Of a stretch of DNA of 64,000 bases, positions 28,201-34,957 are shown piece by piece (the first letter of the stretch is position 1; each line of letters begins with the position of its first letter). The stretch is taken from NCBI GenBank assembly GCA_947652115.1, contig OX393564.1:20620333-20684332 (forward strand), read 5' to 3'. Position numbers and translations under genes: made by a program. Source of the DNA: Blastomussa wellsi (taxonomy: Eukaryota; Cnidaria; Anthozoa; Scleractinia; Plerogyridae). The notes below the pieces were generated by a model that had not been told where the DNA came from, did not search any database, and saw only the letters and a program-made list of their open reading frames with translations.

Positions 28201-31200
28201 ATATTGGCAAATTGGCAAAGGTTGTCAGGGTTTGTAGGGGACTTATGTTCTTAGTGAATCCTTAAATTCATGAACTTTGAGCAGTCTATACAGCGCAGTC
28301 CTTGGTTTAATGAAAAATATTCTTGAGAGGTCTTGAGGATATTATTGAGGGTCTTCTGTATTATTTTCCGCGTTTACCTCGGGTTAAAAACCTGTGACTT
28401 TTTTCTTCAGTTCAGTTCTTTAGTCAGTTTTTTATTTATTTATGTTTTATCTAAAAAGTACAAATTGGACATGCCCACATGTAGCAGGTGCTAATCTAGG
28501 TGAGTCATGTTGTAACTAAAGAGAGTAGGTAGACAAGTTTACAGGAAATCAAGAAGATAAATGTACGAATGTATAAATTATAAAATTAAGTTTGTTAGTT
28601 AATAAGTACCATATTAGGAGAAAGCGCTATTAGATATCCTATTTTTACAGAAATTCTTAATAGATCTAAATCTGGAATAATATAATTAAGACTACACTAT
28701 ATTATTCAAAAGATATAATAAAATTTTAAGAAAGCTTGACCTTTTGAATGATGTTTCGTATATCAAGGTAAGAGTCTTCCAAAGTCAGGATATTGAAAAG
28801 CACTTTTTTAATTTTTCTTTTGAAGTCATATTTTGAAAGATTTCTTAATGTAAGAGGCATCTCATTCCAAATTGTTGTTCCAATTCTAGAAAACGAGTTT
28901 AGTTGAATAGAGAGTCGAGAGCTTTGTGTGTAAAAATTGTTCGAAGCAGAGTACTGGGTGTTATAGGAGTGAATATTAGAAATGTCTTGAAACAGGTCTC
29001 AAATATTTCTAGGTGCATTTGTGTGTCTACTGTCAAACATCAAGTTAGCTGTAAGTTCATAATAAGAAAATTGCAGTGGTAAGATGCTGGCATCGGAAAA
29101 TAGAGGAATTGCATGCTGTTTGTGGTCAGAAAAATAAATGAAGCGGAGAGCTCGCTGTGTTTCAGCTATTTTTTATCTGTTCTATATTGTTTTGAGGTTC
29201 TTTGTTATCTTGTTCGTTCTTTGTTTTATGTCACTGGTGAGCTTCACAGGTTTTTACACCGAGGATGAGCCTATTTTCCTGTCTGCAACTCGTCAAATCT
29301 ACTGGCAGTAGAGGGGCTAGGGGCATTGTTCCTGATGTTTGTTCTATTGTCCTCTCAATGCGTTGCAAGCCATTCATGTGAGACCTTACGAGAGCTGCTA
29401 CCTCGCCCAAATGCACACCTTGTCACTACCAAGGCTTGAACCCCTGACCTATATGGTTTCAAATGCAATCAGCTGACCACTTGGCCACCACACACCTCCA
29501 AATTTATACAAACAACGTTCAAGTCATGCTATTATAATTGGTGCCTACCTTATTTTGTTAAGATCTGGCAGCTGCAATTTCTTCACTACTTTTGTGGTCT
29601 TTTTACTATTTTGGCTCCTTGCTGTGGTATACAGAAAAAAATAGAAATTAAATATGCCAGGTTAGAGTGTAGAACCACCTTAAACTAGGTACTAATTATC
29701 TATACTACCTGTTCTTTGATCTGCAAGAATGGTATTATTTGTCATTCAAGTCCTAATTTAACCCAGATCTTAAATATTTCCTGTAGCTGGTGGCCATGGG
29801 TCATTCTCCTAGATCTTCTCTTTGCAACTACTTACCAACAATTTTTCCTGAACCAAAATTCTGCGACTCAAGCGTTTCTGACAAAAGAAAAGGCTGTGGA
29901 TCAAGAAGCTTTCCAGATTTGATGCACTCTGTCACAAAATCGAATGAAACCACTGGAATTCCATGCTTAACAGCAGTTCTTCCTTTGTATGAGGACAAAG
30001 TCCTCTCAGAATTACCAGTGATGAGAAAGCTTGTCTATAAGATGAAAAGAACAAATTTATAATATAGGAATGAATTTAGTCTGCAAGTAGATAAATTATG
30101 TAAATGCTCCCAAAAACAAAAAAGTTGTACACATCAATGGGTAGCTGGGTAAAGCGGTCTGTCCAGAAGCCCATCAGGCGGGAGCTTATACCAGTTTCTG
30201 TACTACTCCCCTTAGATGGCATGCTAGTCCATTGCTCCCCCCCCCCCCTCCCAAAAAAAAATGGTTACCGCACATTGCACATAAGCATTGATTGCTGCTT
30301 GAAGCCCTCTCAAGTCTTGCGGTTTTGCCATGAGATTCGAGGTTTTTAGGGCAATCTCACAGTCTCATGATTAGCTTCCAAAATCTAATGGTAAACAGAT
30401 TCACAAGCCGATGAGATACACTTTCCTTCAATAGTTTCCCCAATTTTTCCGAAATCTCCAGGTTTTTTGACCGTGATCTCCAGGTTTTAGGTCTTTTGGG
30501 GTTGAGAGGTCTGAGCTACGCGTGCAGAGCATGGATTGTACACCAATCAGGAGGCAGCATTCAGAGAGCTGTTTGGAACTGGCCTGGTACGACTCTTTCC
30601 CTGGGGCTCCTTGCTTATGCTCCAACTTTTCCTTGCTGGCTGTTTTTTCTTGCAGTTTAAACTTTCCCTCAGCCCCATTAACTGTCCCTGGGTCTCTTAG
30701 GATGGAACATGCTGAAGCTCTTTGGCATGGATCTTTTTCCTTTTTTCCTATAAGGGGGAAGGGTGGGGGTACTTGCCCCATGTTTGGGTGTAGTGGTGCC
30801 GCTGGAGGTTCGAAACCCTGACCCTGTTTAAGACAAAAATAACATCAAACACCCACCCTGTTTAAGACAAAGGAAAACATTTTTTGCTACAACATTAAAT
30901 CTAGTCCTGAAAATGATCTAATGTTGACTGATGACTTGCTGAATAAATACTGATGAACGTTTCTGATTTCGGATATGCTTAAAACTTGACGAAAGTCTTG
31001 AAGCCATACCCGATATAGGGCAACTCCAGACCCTGTTTAGGACAGACTCACTTGAATTATATACCCTGTTGAGGACTGAGGGGTCAAAACCATCCCTATC
31101 CAGTGGTACACCCCCGTATAGCCCATATAAGGGAGTAAATAAGCCACTGGCATAAATATGAAAAGGAGGTTTACACATACGAGGAGAAAGATCACAAGAA

Positions 31201-31410
31201 TTTTCGGATGACAGAGGCATCCTTAATCACGAAGCCGCAGTATGCGACACCCACCTGTTTTGTCAGAATGTATGACAATATGCCGCCATTATTTACAATC
31301 TCCTGCCGGATTTCTTGCTTCCTCTTGAAGGACAGCAGCGATGAAGCAGCAAAATCAACGTTAAACTGACAATTCCGAAATATATCAGAGACTTTCTGTA
31401 AAGTCCCCAT
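613..31410 (-). CDS. PARP4: PARP4 (vault poly(ADP-ribose) polymerase), 29 exons, 3' end beyond the window
   Basis: Mono-ADP-ribosyltransferase of the vault ribonucleoprotein particle. Exons, 5' to 3' on the minus strand: 31410-31255, 30034-29836, 29621-29549, 27735-27657, 27283-27155, 26793-26632, 25856-25539, 25418-25258, 24626-24518, 23907-23879, 23694-23596, 22771-22690, 21415-21317, 20099-20056, 19986-19883, 18707-18565, 18113-18029, 16947-16814, 15836-15672, 14623-14583, 13817-13727, 12927-12790, 12341-12249, 12143-12050, 2624-2551, 1944-1748, 1150-1051, 940-770, 693-613. The total is 3450 nt, and all phases join without a stop into 1150 codons. Every junction has GT and AG. Domain order and spacing match human PARP4 as I know it (about 1724 aa), so the C-terminal third, including the vault-binding region, should lie left of position 1. 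The start is the first ATG before the BRCT domain. Exon 6 could begin 3 nt later (tandem acceptor). Confidence 0.9.
1051..12927 (-). CDS. PARP4: PARP4 exons 22-27: von Willebrand factor A domain, split by a 9.4-kb intron
   Basis: Exons 12927-12790, 12341-12249, 12143-12050, 2624-2551, 1944-1748 and 1150-1051 encode about residues 835-1066. The metal-ion adhesion site is visible as VFLVDLSCSMK (DxSxS) and LFLISDGH. GLAEIHVPRMWVE precedes the domain, and STANRYLLRAMSKVGAGASEFFDGKAK follows it in part, as in vertebrate PARP4. The junction between 12050 and 2624 is phase 1 (A|AG gives lysine), reading FGSKHSELFP. The intron between them is 9425 bp and contains two complete PAQR genes. Confidence 0.85.
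2045..2233 (-). mobile_element. tRNA-derived SINE, minus strand, degraded head
   Basis: The minus strand begins GGGAGGCGCGGTTGCCTAATG, a decayed A-box region, and runs to GGGTAACCCTGCGATTGACTAGC. The 3' body (AGGGTTACCCCCAG, GGGATGCTAGTC) recurs at 53560-53700 and in shorter pieces near 17890-17950, 24040, 30180 and 48230, so it is a dispersed family. It lies in PARP4 intron 25. Confidence 0.55.
2251..2448. repeat. Inverted repeat around a poly-T/poly-G tract
   Basis: 2251-2289 (TGACCATTTTCGCATTGCCC...) is the reverse complement of 2410-2448. Between them is a T run followed by a G run (about 2381-2411), where sequence accuracy may be reduced. Confidence 0.65.
3333..3517 (-). mobile_element. 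Short Penelope-like/hammerhead-type insertion, copy 1, with 13-bp TSD
   Basis: The insertion is bounded by TAAACAATAAAGG at 3320-3332 and 3518-3530, an exact 13-bp duplication. It contains inverted arms ending in TATCAACTGGGTTGATAA and a central motif (3445-3492, minus) of the form C-C-GACGA, helix GGGC/GCTC, GAAACGTC-A. This resembles a type I hammerhead ribozyme with one core base changed (U4 to C). It lies in PARP4 intron 24, upstream-proximal to exon 25. Confidence 0.7.
3945..3950 (-). terminator. Poly(A) signal AATAAA after the 4012-5259 PAQR gene
   Basis: The minus strand reads AATAAA 62 nt downstream of the stop codon. Its presence supports an independent transcript for this nested gene, separate from the PARP4 pre-mRNA. 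Cleavage has not been shown. Confidence 0.5.
4012..5259 (-). CDS. Membrane progestin receptor-like PAQR protein, single exon, nested in a PARP4 intron
   Basis: A 415-aa seven-transmembrane protein of the progestin and adipoQ receptor family. The first ~100 residues are a polar, variable tail. The core begins with the family signature PEVFRVPFIVSGYRRP (~104-119) and NETINVWSHLL (~135-145). The probable zinc site of the family is present: SSFAHL (His ~186), LFDYAA (Asp ~203) and SHNLAH (His ~341 and ~345). The NVWSHL and GYRRP motifs fit the mPR branch (PAQR5-9) better than adiponectin receptors. Vertebrate mPRs bind progestins at the plasma membrane; ligand and G-protein coupling here are unknown. 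The ORF is uninterrupted, lies on the same strand as PARP4 within its intron, and has an AATAAA 62 nt past the stop. It is a diverged paralogue of 7629-8750. Confidence 0.9.
   Translation of the reverse strand: MRLTSPKDRPLKTENFVSLLNEYDYPAETPTMHSTVHKRLQQASGLSEETAASSRDYKPKKEFYGCEADSLSNDNEEKLRCCDGEDHLKMADSATFEMKRCQVPEVFRVPFIVSGYRRPGLSFWECFGSLLRSSNETINVWSHLLALVFFVSVNMTSLPAGDPFFLPLISFSVGISVLYFTSSFAHLFNCMSVKSHKICFLFDYAAIGFYTFTAGQALFFYSRTAGASAWAIYDSLANFQLASTVFSFLATISCCASSHPRWRNYKAVLRVAILVVNWLVITSPYTVRLLLCENADPAYNGVSMVYFKRHVIFCGLGAVLYAARVPERLMTGVFDKFGQSHNLAHILIAMGIQQAFNTAQMDLQERRTVLMERFASQPTVMNTFGMAIMVLFGHVTIVLWFASQNANHEKTNQAK
6925..7238. mobile_element. MITE with TTCACAC/GTGTGAA subterminal motifs
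   Basis: The ends GGCTCGTTCACACCCACGA and TCGTGTGTGTGAAACAGCC are inverted, followed internally by CATAAGCATAAG and CTTATGCTTAT. It is 314 bp and lies in PARP4 intron 24 between the two PAQR genes. A related, more decayed copy is at about 36605-36757. Confidence 0.65.
7629..8750 (-). CDS. Second membrane progestin receptor-like PAQR protein, single exon, nested in a PARP4 intron
   Basis: A 373-aa seven-transmembrane PAQR protein, paralogous to the product of 4012-5259. Shared features are ISRYRPQNLSALEC (~68-80), NNESVNFWSHIL (~88-99), SCLAHMF with His ~144, YLDYAAISVYTFTAGQA with Asp ~161, TRVPERFAPGLFD (~279-291) and GHSHNLLH with His ~297 and ~301. These are the predicted zinc ligands. 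The N-terminal tail (~60 aa) is shorter and lysine/glutamate-rich. The ORF is uninterrupted and looks more GC-rich than its surroundings. The start at 8750 is the first in-frame ATG; a TATA-like stretch and an octamer lie about 80-110 nt upstream. The ligand is unknown. Confidence 0.9.
   Translation of the reverse strand: MTKKLTKKEKLTEIERNGDVRSHDLPDFDNNVSKSGGVKYSTARLQNHSRILRDSQMPASYRAKFLISRYRPQNLSALECAKSMFYTNNESVNFWSHILSMLVLIARYCSVVRNHNPSADHFYFPLTSFTLGCCTLYTMSCLAHMFSSMTERELHMGYYLDYAAISVYTFTAGQAFYFYCHPLGSGLLLYDWRELFLFVSALISFGATYSCCRSRHHLLHAQFIIRTGSHIVSWTYNCSPYMIRQLIYCTSDPVCNPDSVRLFTGCFLSFGVAAVLNMTRVPERFAPGLFDFIGHSHNLLHVFTTLGDHFAISVFLSDLAARKEALVAEDIPSFFETIGLSLLVLAGNLLIVFWFARSLRLTSVSDSEHSKSS
8831..8859 (-). 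promoter_or_regulatory. TATA-like stretch and octamer upstream of the 7629-8750 gene
   Basis: Read on the minus strand, ATTTGCAT (8859-8852) is an exact POU-type octamer and is followed by AAAAATATATATC (8844-8831), a TATA-like run about 80 nt before the ATG. This arrangement is compatible with a promoter for the nested gene, but AT-rich DNA makes such matches common. Confidence 0.3.
9775..10223. mobile_element. MITE with 27-bp perfect terminal inverted repeats
   Basis: 9775-9801 and 10197-10223 are exact reverse complements, starting ACTATCAAAATCACTAGAG. The 449-bp element has no coding capacity and lies in PARP4 intron 24. Flanking duplications are not clear. Confidence 0.75.
11119..11958. 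mobile_element. Fold-back element with ~275-bp inverted arms
   Basis: Arm 11119-11393 is near-identical to the reverse complement of 11673-11958. Shared landmarks include CACAGGTAGCCC, TATGAGCAGCTCTTTGTATG and CGAGCCGATTTATGG. The arms flank a ~280-bp loop. It lies in PARP4 intron 24, with its outer end about 90 nt past the exon 24 donor, and would form a long hairpin in the pre-mRNA. No transposase is visible. Confidence 0.8.
13727..18707 (-). CDS. PARP4: PARP4 exons 16-21: VIT (vault/inter-alpha-trypsin) domain
   Basis: Exons 18707-18565, 18113-18029, 16947-16814, 15836-15672, 14623-14583 and 13817-13727 encode the VIT domain and the start of the link to vWA. Diagnostic strings are PIEAKYVFPLDD, VCGFEAFINGKHIVGEV, SQGHGAYLM and FTVSVGNLPPGALVLIKITY, all near-identical to the VIT domain of PARP4/ITIH-type proteins. 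The 41-bp exon 14623-14583 was placed by phase (it ends in AG and the next exon supplies A) and by similarity to the same stretch in vertebrate PARP4. Its boundaries are the least certain of this group. Confidence 0.87.
14033..14307. repeat. Dispersed repeat with stem-loop head, copy A
   Basis: CACGAGAGACAGTGTTTCAT is inverted at 14142-14161 (ATGAAACACTGTCTCGAGTG). The segment then continues through AATAAAATCGTCAAG to GAATTATTAATGAG. The same arrangement recurs at 40517-40764. Confidence 0.7.
15378..15517. mobile_element. MITE-like palindromic element, copy A
   Basis: A 140-bp element with inverted termini CCTCGGTGTAAAAACCTGTG and CACAGGTTTTTACACCGAGG. The internal part is shared with copy B (TATATTGTTTCGAGGTTCTT). 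It lies in PARP4 intron 19. Confidence 0.75.
16123..16245. repeat. Palindromic repeat
   Basis: GATTCCCTATATGAGACTTG and the complementary CAAGTCCCATAGAGGGAATC bound a 123-bp imperfect palindrome, with internal ATGGTAGTTG/CAACTACCAT. It lies in PARP4 intron 18. Confidence 0.6.
16500..16603. repeat. Palindromic repeat
   Basis: AACAATTATCCTGCTCAATC...GGAATATCGCC is inverted as GGCGATATTCCGC...GCAGGATAATTGTT. A weaker third arm lies at 16695-16738. It lies in PARP4 intron 18. Confidence 0.6.
19049..19163. mobile_element. Palindromic MITE-like element, copy A
   Basis: GTTATTCCAT, TTGGATATGAAGTGAT and ATAACCAACTCGCGC are followed by their complements. The family repeats at 34843-34957. It lies in PARP4 intron 15. 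Confidence 0.65.
19883..24626 (-). CDS. PARP4: PARP4 exons 9-15: ADP-ribosyltransferase catalytic domain
   Basis: These exons encode the NAD-binding ART fold, about residues 426-615. The catalytic triad is visible. Histidine is in LLFHSSK (about 459, end of exon 9), tyrosine in GSGIYFANA (about 499, exon 11) and glutamate in DDEFAIY (about 568, exon 14). All three agree with the H-Y-E triad of PARP4, so the enzyme should be active. GTRLMLVNEVALGNV and PPSGYDSCHG match other vertebrate PARP4 core segments. Several exons are very short: 29 bp (23907-23879) and 44 bp (20099-20056). The donor after exon 13 reads GTCGAA, weaker than the usual GTRAG. Confidence 0.88.
20136..21187. mobile_element. 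Candidate MITE with GAGGCTGTGTTCACA ends
   Basis: GAGGCTGTGTCCACA at 20136 is inverted as TGTGAACACAGCCTG at 21173-21187. The interior contains a second partial left end and the nested insertion at 20706-20910. The boundaries are approximate. It lies in PARP4 intron 13. Confidence 0.4.
20706..20910 (+). mobile_element. Short Penelope-like/hammerhead-type insertion, copy 2, with 13-bp TSD
   Basis: The insertion is bounded by AAACTATAAACCA at 20693-20705 and 20911-20923. It is an inverted repeat (GGTTTTATCAACTGGGTTGA, with a near-complementary arm at 20810-20850) around a shortened core GCTGACGTTTCGAGCGTTAG. The right end is CCCCCTCT, as in copy 3. It is nested in a larger MITE-like region in a PARP4 intron. 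Confidence 0.7.
21651..22352. mobile_element. Candidate MITE with TTAGGGAG ends
   Basis: TTAGGGAGCATAAG at the left and TAGAACTCCCTAAC at the right are short inverted ends. Internally, ACGACAACGCC and CGTTGTCGTTGC are inverted. Part of it (ATGTACAAAGAATTATAACGC) is also found near 10818. It lies in PARP4 intron 12. Confidence 0.4.
22867..23209. repeat. Dispersed repeat, copy A (PARP4 intron 11)
   Basis: The ends CCCGGGAGGAGGGTAC and GTACCCCCGGGA are inverted. The internal text CCATGTTTGGGTATAGGGG, ACCCTGTTTAGGACAAAG and GGACTGAGGGGTCA recurs at 30752-31137. Confidence 0.6.
25258..27735 (-). CDS. PARP4: PARP4 exons 4-8: linker/WGR-like region and PARP regulatory helical domain
   Basis: Exons 4-6 encode a stretch starting VWLYKASDG and including ALELHVIPPHVVWAGSRY, with alternating strands resembling the WGR-like segment between BRCT and PARP regulatory domains; that assignment is inference. 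Exons 7 and 8 (25856-25539 and 25418-25258) encode about residues 267-426, the helical regulatory domain. The motif DSIKLEDVEKAEAILL closely resembles the corresponding vertebrate PARP4 segment. Exon 6 has a tandem acceptor (CAGCAG), so isoforms with or without one glutamine are possible. Confidence 0.8.
28377..29264. mobile_element. MITE-like palindromic element, copy B, split by a LINE
   Basis: The termini CCTCGG-TTAAAAACCTGTGA and TCACAGG...ACACCGAGG are inverted. Once the LINE is removed, about 150 bp remains and aligns to copy A at 15378-15517. Confidence 0.7.
28436..29168 (-). mobile_element. 5'-truncated non-LTR retrotransposon (LINE) with 8-bp TSD
   Basis: The element is flanked by TTTTTTAT at 28428-28435 and 29169-29176. 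On the minus strand, 29165-28726 encodes the C-terminal tail of a LINE reverse transcriptase: QRALRFIYF, FSRIGTTIWNEMPLTLRNL, FKRKIKKVLFN, then a stop. One internal stop (NI*DL) shows it is inactive. The 3' end carries a TAAA-type repeat tail. It inserted into a MITE (28377-29264) in PARP4 intron 3, so it is younger than that MITE. Confidence 0.82.
29277..29500 (-). mobile_element. tRNA-derived SINE, minus strand
   Basis: Read on the minus strand, the head has GGTGGCCAAGTGGTCAGC (A box) and GGGGTTCAAGCCTTGG (B box), followed by a ~150-bp body. It abuts the MITE ending at 29264, in PARP4 intron 3. Confidence 0.6.
29549..31410 (-). CDS. PARP4: PARP4 exons 1-3: N-terminal BRCT domain
   Basis: Exon 1 (31410-31255) encodes the first 52 residues, with the glycine pair NNGG typical of the first BRCT helix-strand turn. 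Exon 2 (30034-29836) continues in phase 0 with TSFLITGN, then PVVSFDFVTECIKSGKLL, the BRCT C-terminal helix region; human PARP4 has a similar segment. The usual BRCT tryptophan is not present there: the helix reads FDFVTEC. Exon 3 (29621-29549) is a lysine-rich linker. BRCT domains mediate phosphopeptide or protein contacts; the partner here is unknown. Confidence 0.85.
30752..31137. repeat. Dispersed repeat, copy B (PARP4 intron 1)
   Basis: Same family as 22867-23209, sharing GGGGGTACTTGCCCCATGTT, CCCTGTTTAAGACAAAG, AGCCATACCCGATATAGGG and GGACTGAGGGGTCA. Confidence 0.6.
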
Positions 31411-32805
31411 GATTCGATCAAACAGAAACCATTCAGGTCCTCTGCACTTTCATTTTCCGTACTACAAAGATCTAGATGACCTGGGAACTATGTCGCTTAT
31501 CAAAGCACTTCCGGTTTTCATATACGGTATCCTCAAAAGTCATTCGACTGCAGGCGGTATTTTGGACTCACGTATAAAGGGGAGTCAAAAGGCGTTTGAC
31601 TAAATTTATTTTCGCTGAATATATATTTATAGGACCAGTTTATCAGGTTGATTACGAGTTGAAAAAGACTAGTTGTACTAGTCGAAATATTGGCCCATTA
31701 AAAGTCTTAAAAGTGTCCTTTGCCGTAGTGCCAGGTTTGTAGTTTTAATTTTTGTTTCTGCACTTTACATTGACGTCTGGTACGAGCATCTCCACAAAAA
31801 AATCCAACAACAAGAACTACTGACTATTACTTTGCGTTGTGTGGTTCACTGCATTCAAAGGTTTCTTTTTGAGCATTAATATAGTTGATACATCGGGGTT
31901 TTGAGAGAGAAAATCACTCAAAACCAGCTGTCAGGATTAAAAGTCAGCGGAGGGGAAGACAAACTATGCACAGTGGATTCCTGATAAGAAATCTCTTAGC
32001 TGAAAAGAGAGAAATGATTCTCGACATTCACATAGCCGGATGCCAAGGTTTATGGTTGATATGGAGAGAGAAATTCAGGAATTGGTATCTATGCATTCCC
32101 CAAGACTTTTTTTTAACAATCCAAGAGGGTGACTTATACAAACATTTCAGAGATATTTATAATGCTACAAAACAATTTATTACAATCACAGATACCTTTG
32201 TAAACTACTGACAAATACACTCAAACGTACATAAAACACAACTTCTACCTGCCATGAACAATTTCATTCTGACTTGAATGTTAGATAGCGTCACCTCCAT
32301 TTTTAATTCATAGAATCAAAAAAGTAGACTTAATTACACAAAGAAAAACAATACCTTATGAGAAGACAATCATATATGCATCTATAGCCTCCCACCTAAA
32401 GCTGTTTTGAGAAAGTTTAATTGTCGGTTTTGTGGGCAGCATTCCACCATGGACTAATGTTTATCTGCGGTTTTGGTGTATTTATGGACTTTATTTATGG
32501 ATTTAGTTAAAAGTCATAGCTTACCTGATACCCAGATTATTTTTCGGGATATATATTGTCGCGTGCACGTTTCTAACCTTACTCGACACAGCTGTCGTGT
32601 TTGAGCCGCAATGAGGAAGACTAGCCGATGGCGGGATCTCAACGGCGTCTTCTCCGTATTTGTACAGTACAGTATTACAATGGTTTCATTAGACGAACTA
32701 AAATGTCTATTACTGCCTGGCTAATTCTGATTCATATATTAGTTAAAATTAATTTTTTGGGTATTTTTTCTAAGAATCTTTTAAAATGTTGTAATATTGA
32801 AATTA
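31411..32805. other. Intergenic, PARP4 start to GPCR copy 1
   Basis: This 1.4-kb space holds the PARP4 promoter side and the 3' side of GPCR copy 1. A 108-codon open frame at 31885-32211 has no recognisable motif and was not called. AATAAA on the minus strand at 32490-32495 could end GPCR copy 1 transcripts. Confidence 0.4.
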
Positions 32806-33741
32806 CTACGATTCTTCTCCGGTTTCGGTACAGCATAACTTTCTAACCATAGGCTTTACACACTCTCTAATTTCCTTTATCCTCCAATAGTAAAGCAAGG
32901 GATTCAAAAATGATGACGAAAACACCACGGCCGCGCATACATTGAAGGCCGCCATGGGCGATTTTCCGTTATCTTGTAAAACTAAGAAGACTATCGCGCA
33001 ACTTATATAGGGCACGTAACTCAACACAAAAACTGCAAGAATATACAGAATTGTAAAAATGGACTTTTTGTATTTGTCCATGTCAATAGCGTTTTCATTT
33101 GATTGCACTTGACGCTGATGGTGACGTATTATTCGGAAGACTTTGAAATAAGAAAAAGCCGTGATAACAATACATACTGCCCCGGCAAAAAAGTAGAGAG
33201 CTGTCAATACATTTAGGATTTCCCGCCTTTCGATAAAGTACATGCGAGCAGCTACCACGAAAGCCAGCAAAACTGCAAACGTGAGAAAGAGAGTAACGAC
33301 CCGTCGCACTGTCAGAAGGGACCTTCGACTCATATGGAGCCACCTTTCTACAGCCACCATTGTTATTGTGACGAATGTCAGAGAGGAAAGATAAAGTGCG
33401 ACGCTTTCTGTGAATAATCCAGCAATACAGAATATGTTTATTTTTCCTGTTATGTCCGCCAATTTGTACACAATATAAAATGGTTGACTCAGTAATCCAG
33501 TGCAGAAGTCTGTGAAGGCCAAACCAGCAAGAAGAACATAAGACGGAGTCCTGAGAGACGGGTTCCTCCAAATTGCCGCCATAATCAAAGCATTTCCCGT
33601 CACTGCCATCGGTGCTAGAAGTGAGCTGACGACACAGGCTGTAAGAGTTACCTGATAGTAAACTGAGGTGCTTTTTGTGCCGTTTGAAAAAAATGGTAAC
33701 GGACACCAGATGCCCGATGAACTAGAGGAATTGAAGGCCAT
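32806..33741 (-). CDS. Rhodopsin-like (class A) GPCR, cluster copy 1
   Basis: A 311-aa intact single-exon receptor. Features: N-glycosylation-type NSS near the start; TM1 GNALIMAAIW; TM2 LAGLAFTDF; a TM3 end reading VERWLHMSRRS, with ERW in place of DRY; a basic third loop FRIIRHHQRQVQ; TM6 YILAVFVLSYVPY without the usual CWxP; and TM7 NPLLYYWR (NPxxY type). The second extracellular loop is short with no cysteine, reminiscent of the melanocortin/adenosine/cannabinoid (MECA) group; this placement is inference. It is the only copy on the minus strand, head to head with the pseudogene at 35205. Ligand unknown. Confidence 0.88.
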   Translation of the reverse strand: MAFNSSSSSGIWCPLPFFSNGTKSTSVYYQVTLTACVVSSLLAPMAVTGNALIMAAIWRNPSLRTPSYVLLAGLAFTDFCTGLLSQPFYIVYKLADITGKINIFCIAGLFTESVALYLSSLTFVTITMVAVERWLHMSRRSLLTVRRVVTLFLTFAVLLAFVVAARMYFIERREILNVLTALYFFAGAVCIVITAFSYFKVFRIIRHHQRQVQSNENAIDMDKYKKSIFTILYILAVFVLSYVPYISCAIVFLVLQDNGKSPMAAFNVCAAVVFSSSFLNPLLYYWRIKEIRECVKPMVRKLCCTETGEES

Positions 33742-34254
33742 CGCATCAACACAGTGAAACGTTTTTAGAAAGCTTCACACGAAAAATATGAACTCGGTTT
33801 CTATGAATGAACTTTGGTGGCCAGAAGACAACTCCCTTCTTGATTACTTGAATAACAAATATCATTAACATCTGCTCTGATCCAAGGAAAAGGAACCCCT
33901 CTCGCTGGAAGAAGAGTTCTGTTGAAGTATTTTTAATTTACTGCTGAGTCGGTCGGTCAATTGGATTTCAACTTTATTCTGCACACTGCAGTGCTAAAAC
34001 GTGCACAATGAAACAAATTTAATAAGCTCGGCAGAAACCGGAGCATGTTTCAAATAAGTCTCACGGTTTGTTTGGAAGAACCGTGAAATACAACCAATGG
34101 TACTTGTAACATATCCAATTAGTTTGTGGCGTTCTATTGCTCCAAGATAACTGTTTTATTAAAACGATATCCTAGTTATAACAGTGAGCATACTTGTTTT
34201 ACCAGTTCAAAGCACAAACCAAAATTTCACAGCACGAAAAACGAGATTTACGGA

Positions 34255-34465
34255 AAATTAATGCTGGCTTAAATCTTCGTAAAGTTACCAATCTAACTTT
34301 ACGCTATTTAGTAAAGCTCAGTAAAGATCGTAAAGCCGCATTCACGCTACTGTGAGATGACCTTACGCAAGCGTAAATGTGAGTGTAAAGCTGACGTAAA
34401 GGCAGCTTTAAAAAATAACTTAAAGGTGGCATAAAGCTTCTTAAACTAGGCTTTTTACCGCAGTA
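34255..34465 (+). repeat. GTAAAG-rich stretch
   Basis: About eight copies of the hexamer GTAAAG, plus CTTTAC and TTAAAG variants, occur within 210 bp in both orientations. Spacing is irregular, so it is not a simple tandem array. Function unknown. Confidence 0.4.
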
Positions 34466-34842
34466 AAGTTATCTTTTCATGCTGTGTTTGTTGTTAGTTT
34501 TCTGAAAGTTCTTTGTTTTCAACAACCTCAGCGTCTACAAGCAAGAAGTCAATATGTTCTTTGTTTTAAAATGATTCATCAAATCCCCAAAGAAAACTTA
34601 GCCAACTTAAATTTATTTTGTCTTCGTAAGAGCAAAGGCAAAATATTACTTACAGGTGTGGTCAGTAGCTATTGCAAAGCCAGCAAATAAGCAGCCGTTT
34701 TTTAGGCAAATGTTATTTAACTTTGAAATTATATCCCCCAATGAAGCAAACCTCCTATAAATTCTCACCATTCCTCCCCGTTTTATTTATAACATGATTT
34801 GCTTACAAGGCTTCTTGGTAGTTTCTTACAATCTAATTAAAA

Positions 34843-34917
34843 ATTATTCCACGAGCGCGCGTTGGATATGAAATGGCAGATAGCCAACGAGTCGTGTAGC
34901 GCCGAGTTGGCTGTAAC

Positions 34918-34952
<35 letters not shown>

Positions 34953-34957
34953 TTTTA
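34843..34957. mobile_element. Palindromic MITE-like element, copy B
   Basis: AATTATTCCACGAGCGCG, TTGGATATGA and GCCAACGAGTCG are followed by their complements, ending GTGGAATAATTG. Same terminal motif and length as 19049-19163. It lies between GPCR copies 1 and 2. Confidence 0.65.

Noticed and set aside
31885..32211. 108-codon plus-strand open frame upstream of PARP4
   Set aside because: No domain, signal peptide or paralogue visible, and AT-rich composition. Kept only as a note.
33095..33706. 203-codon minus-strand open frame
   Set aside because: Shadow of GPCR copy 1 in a different frame.
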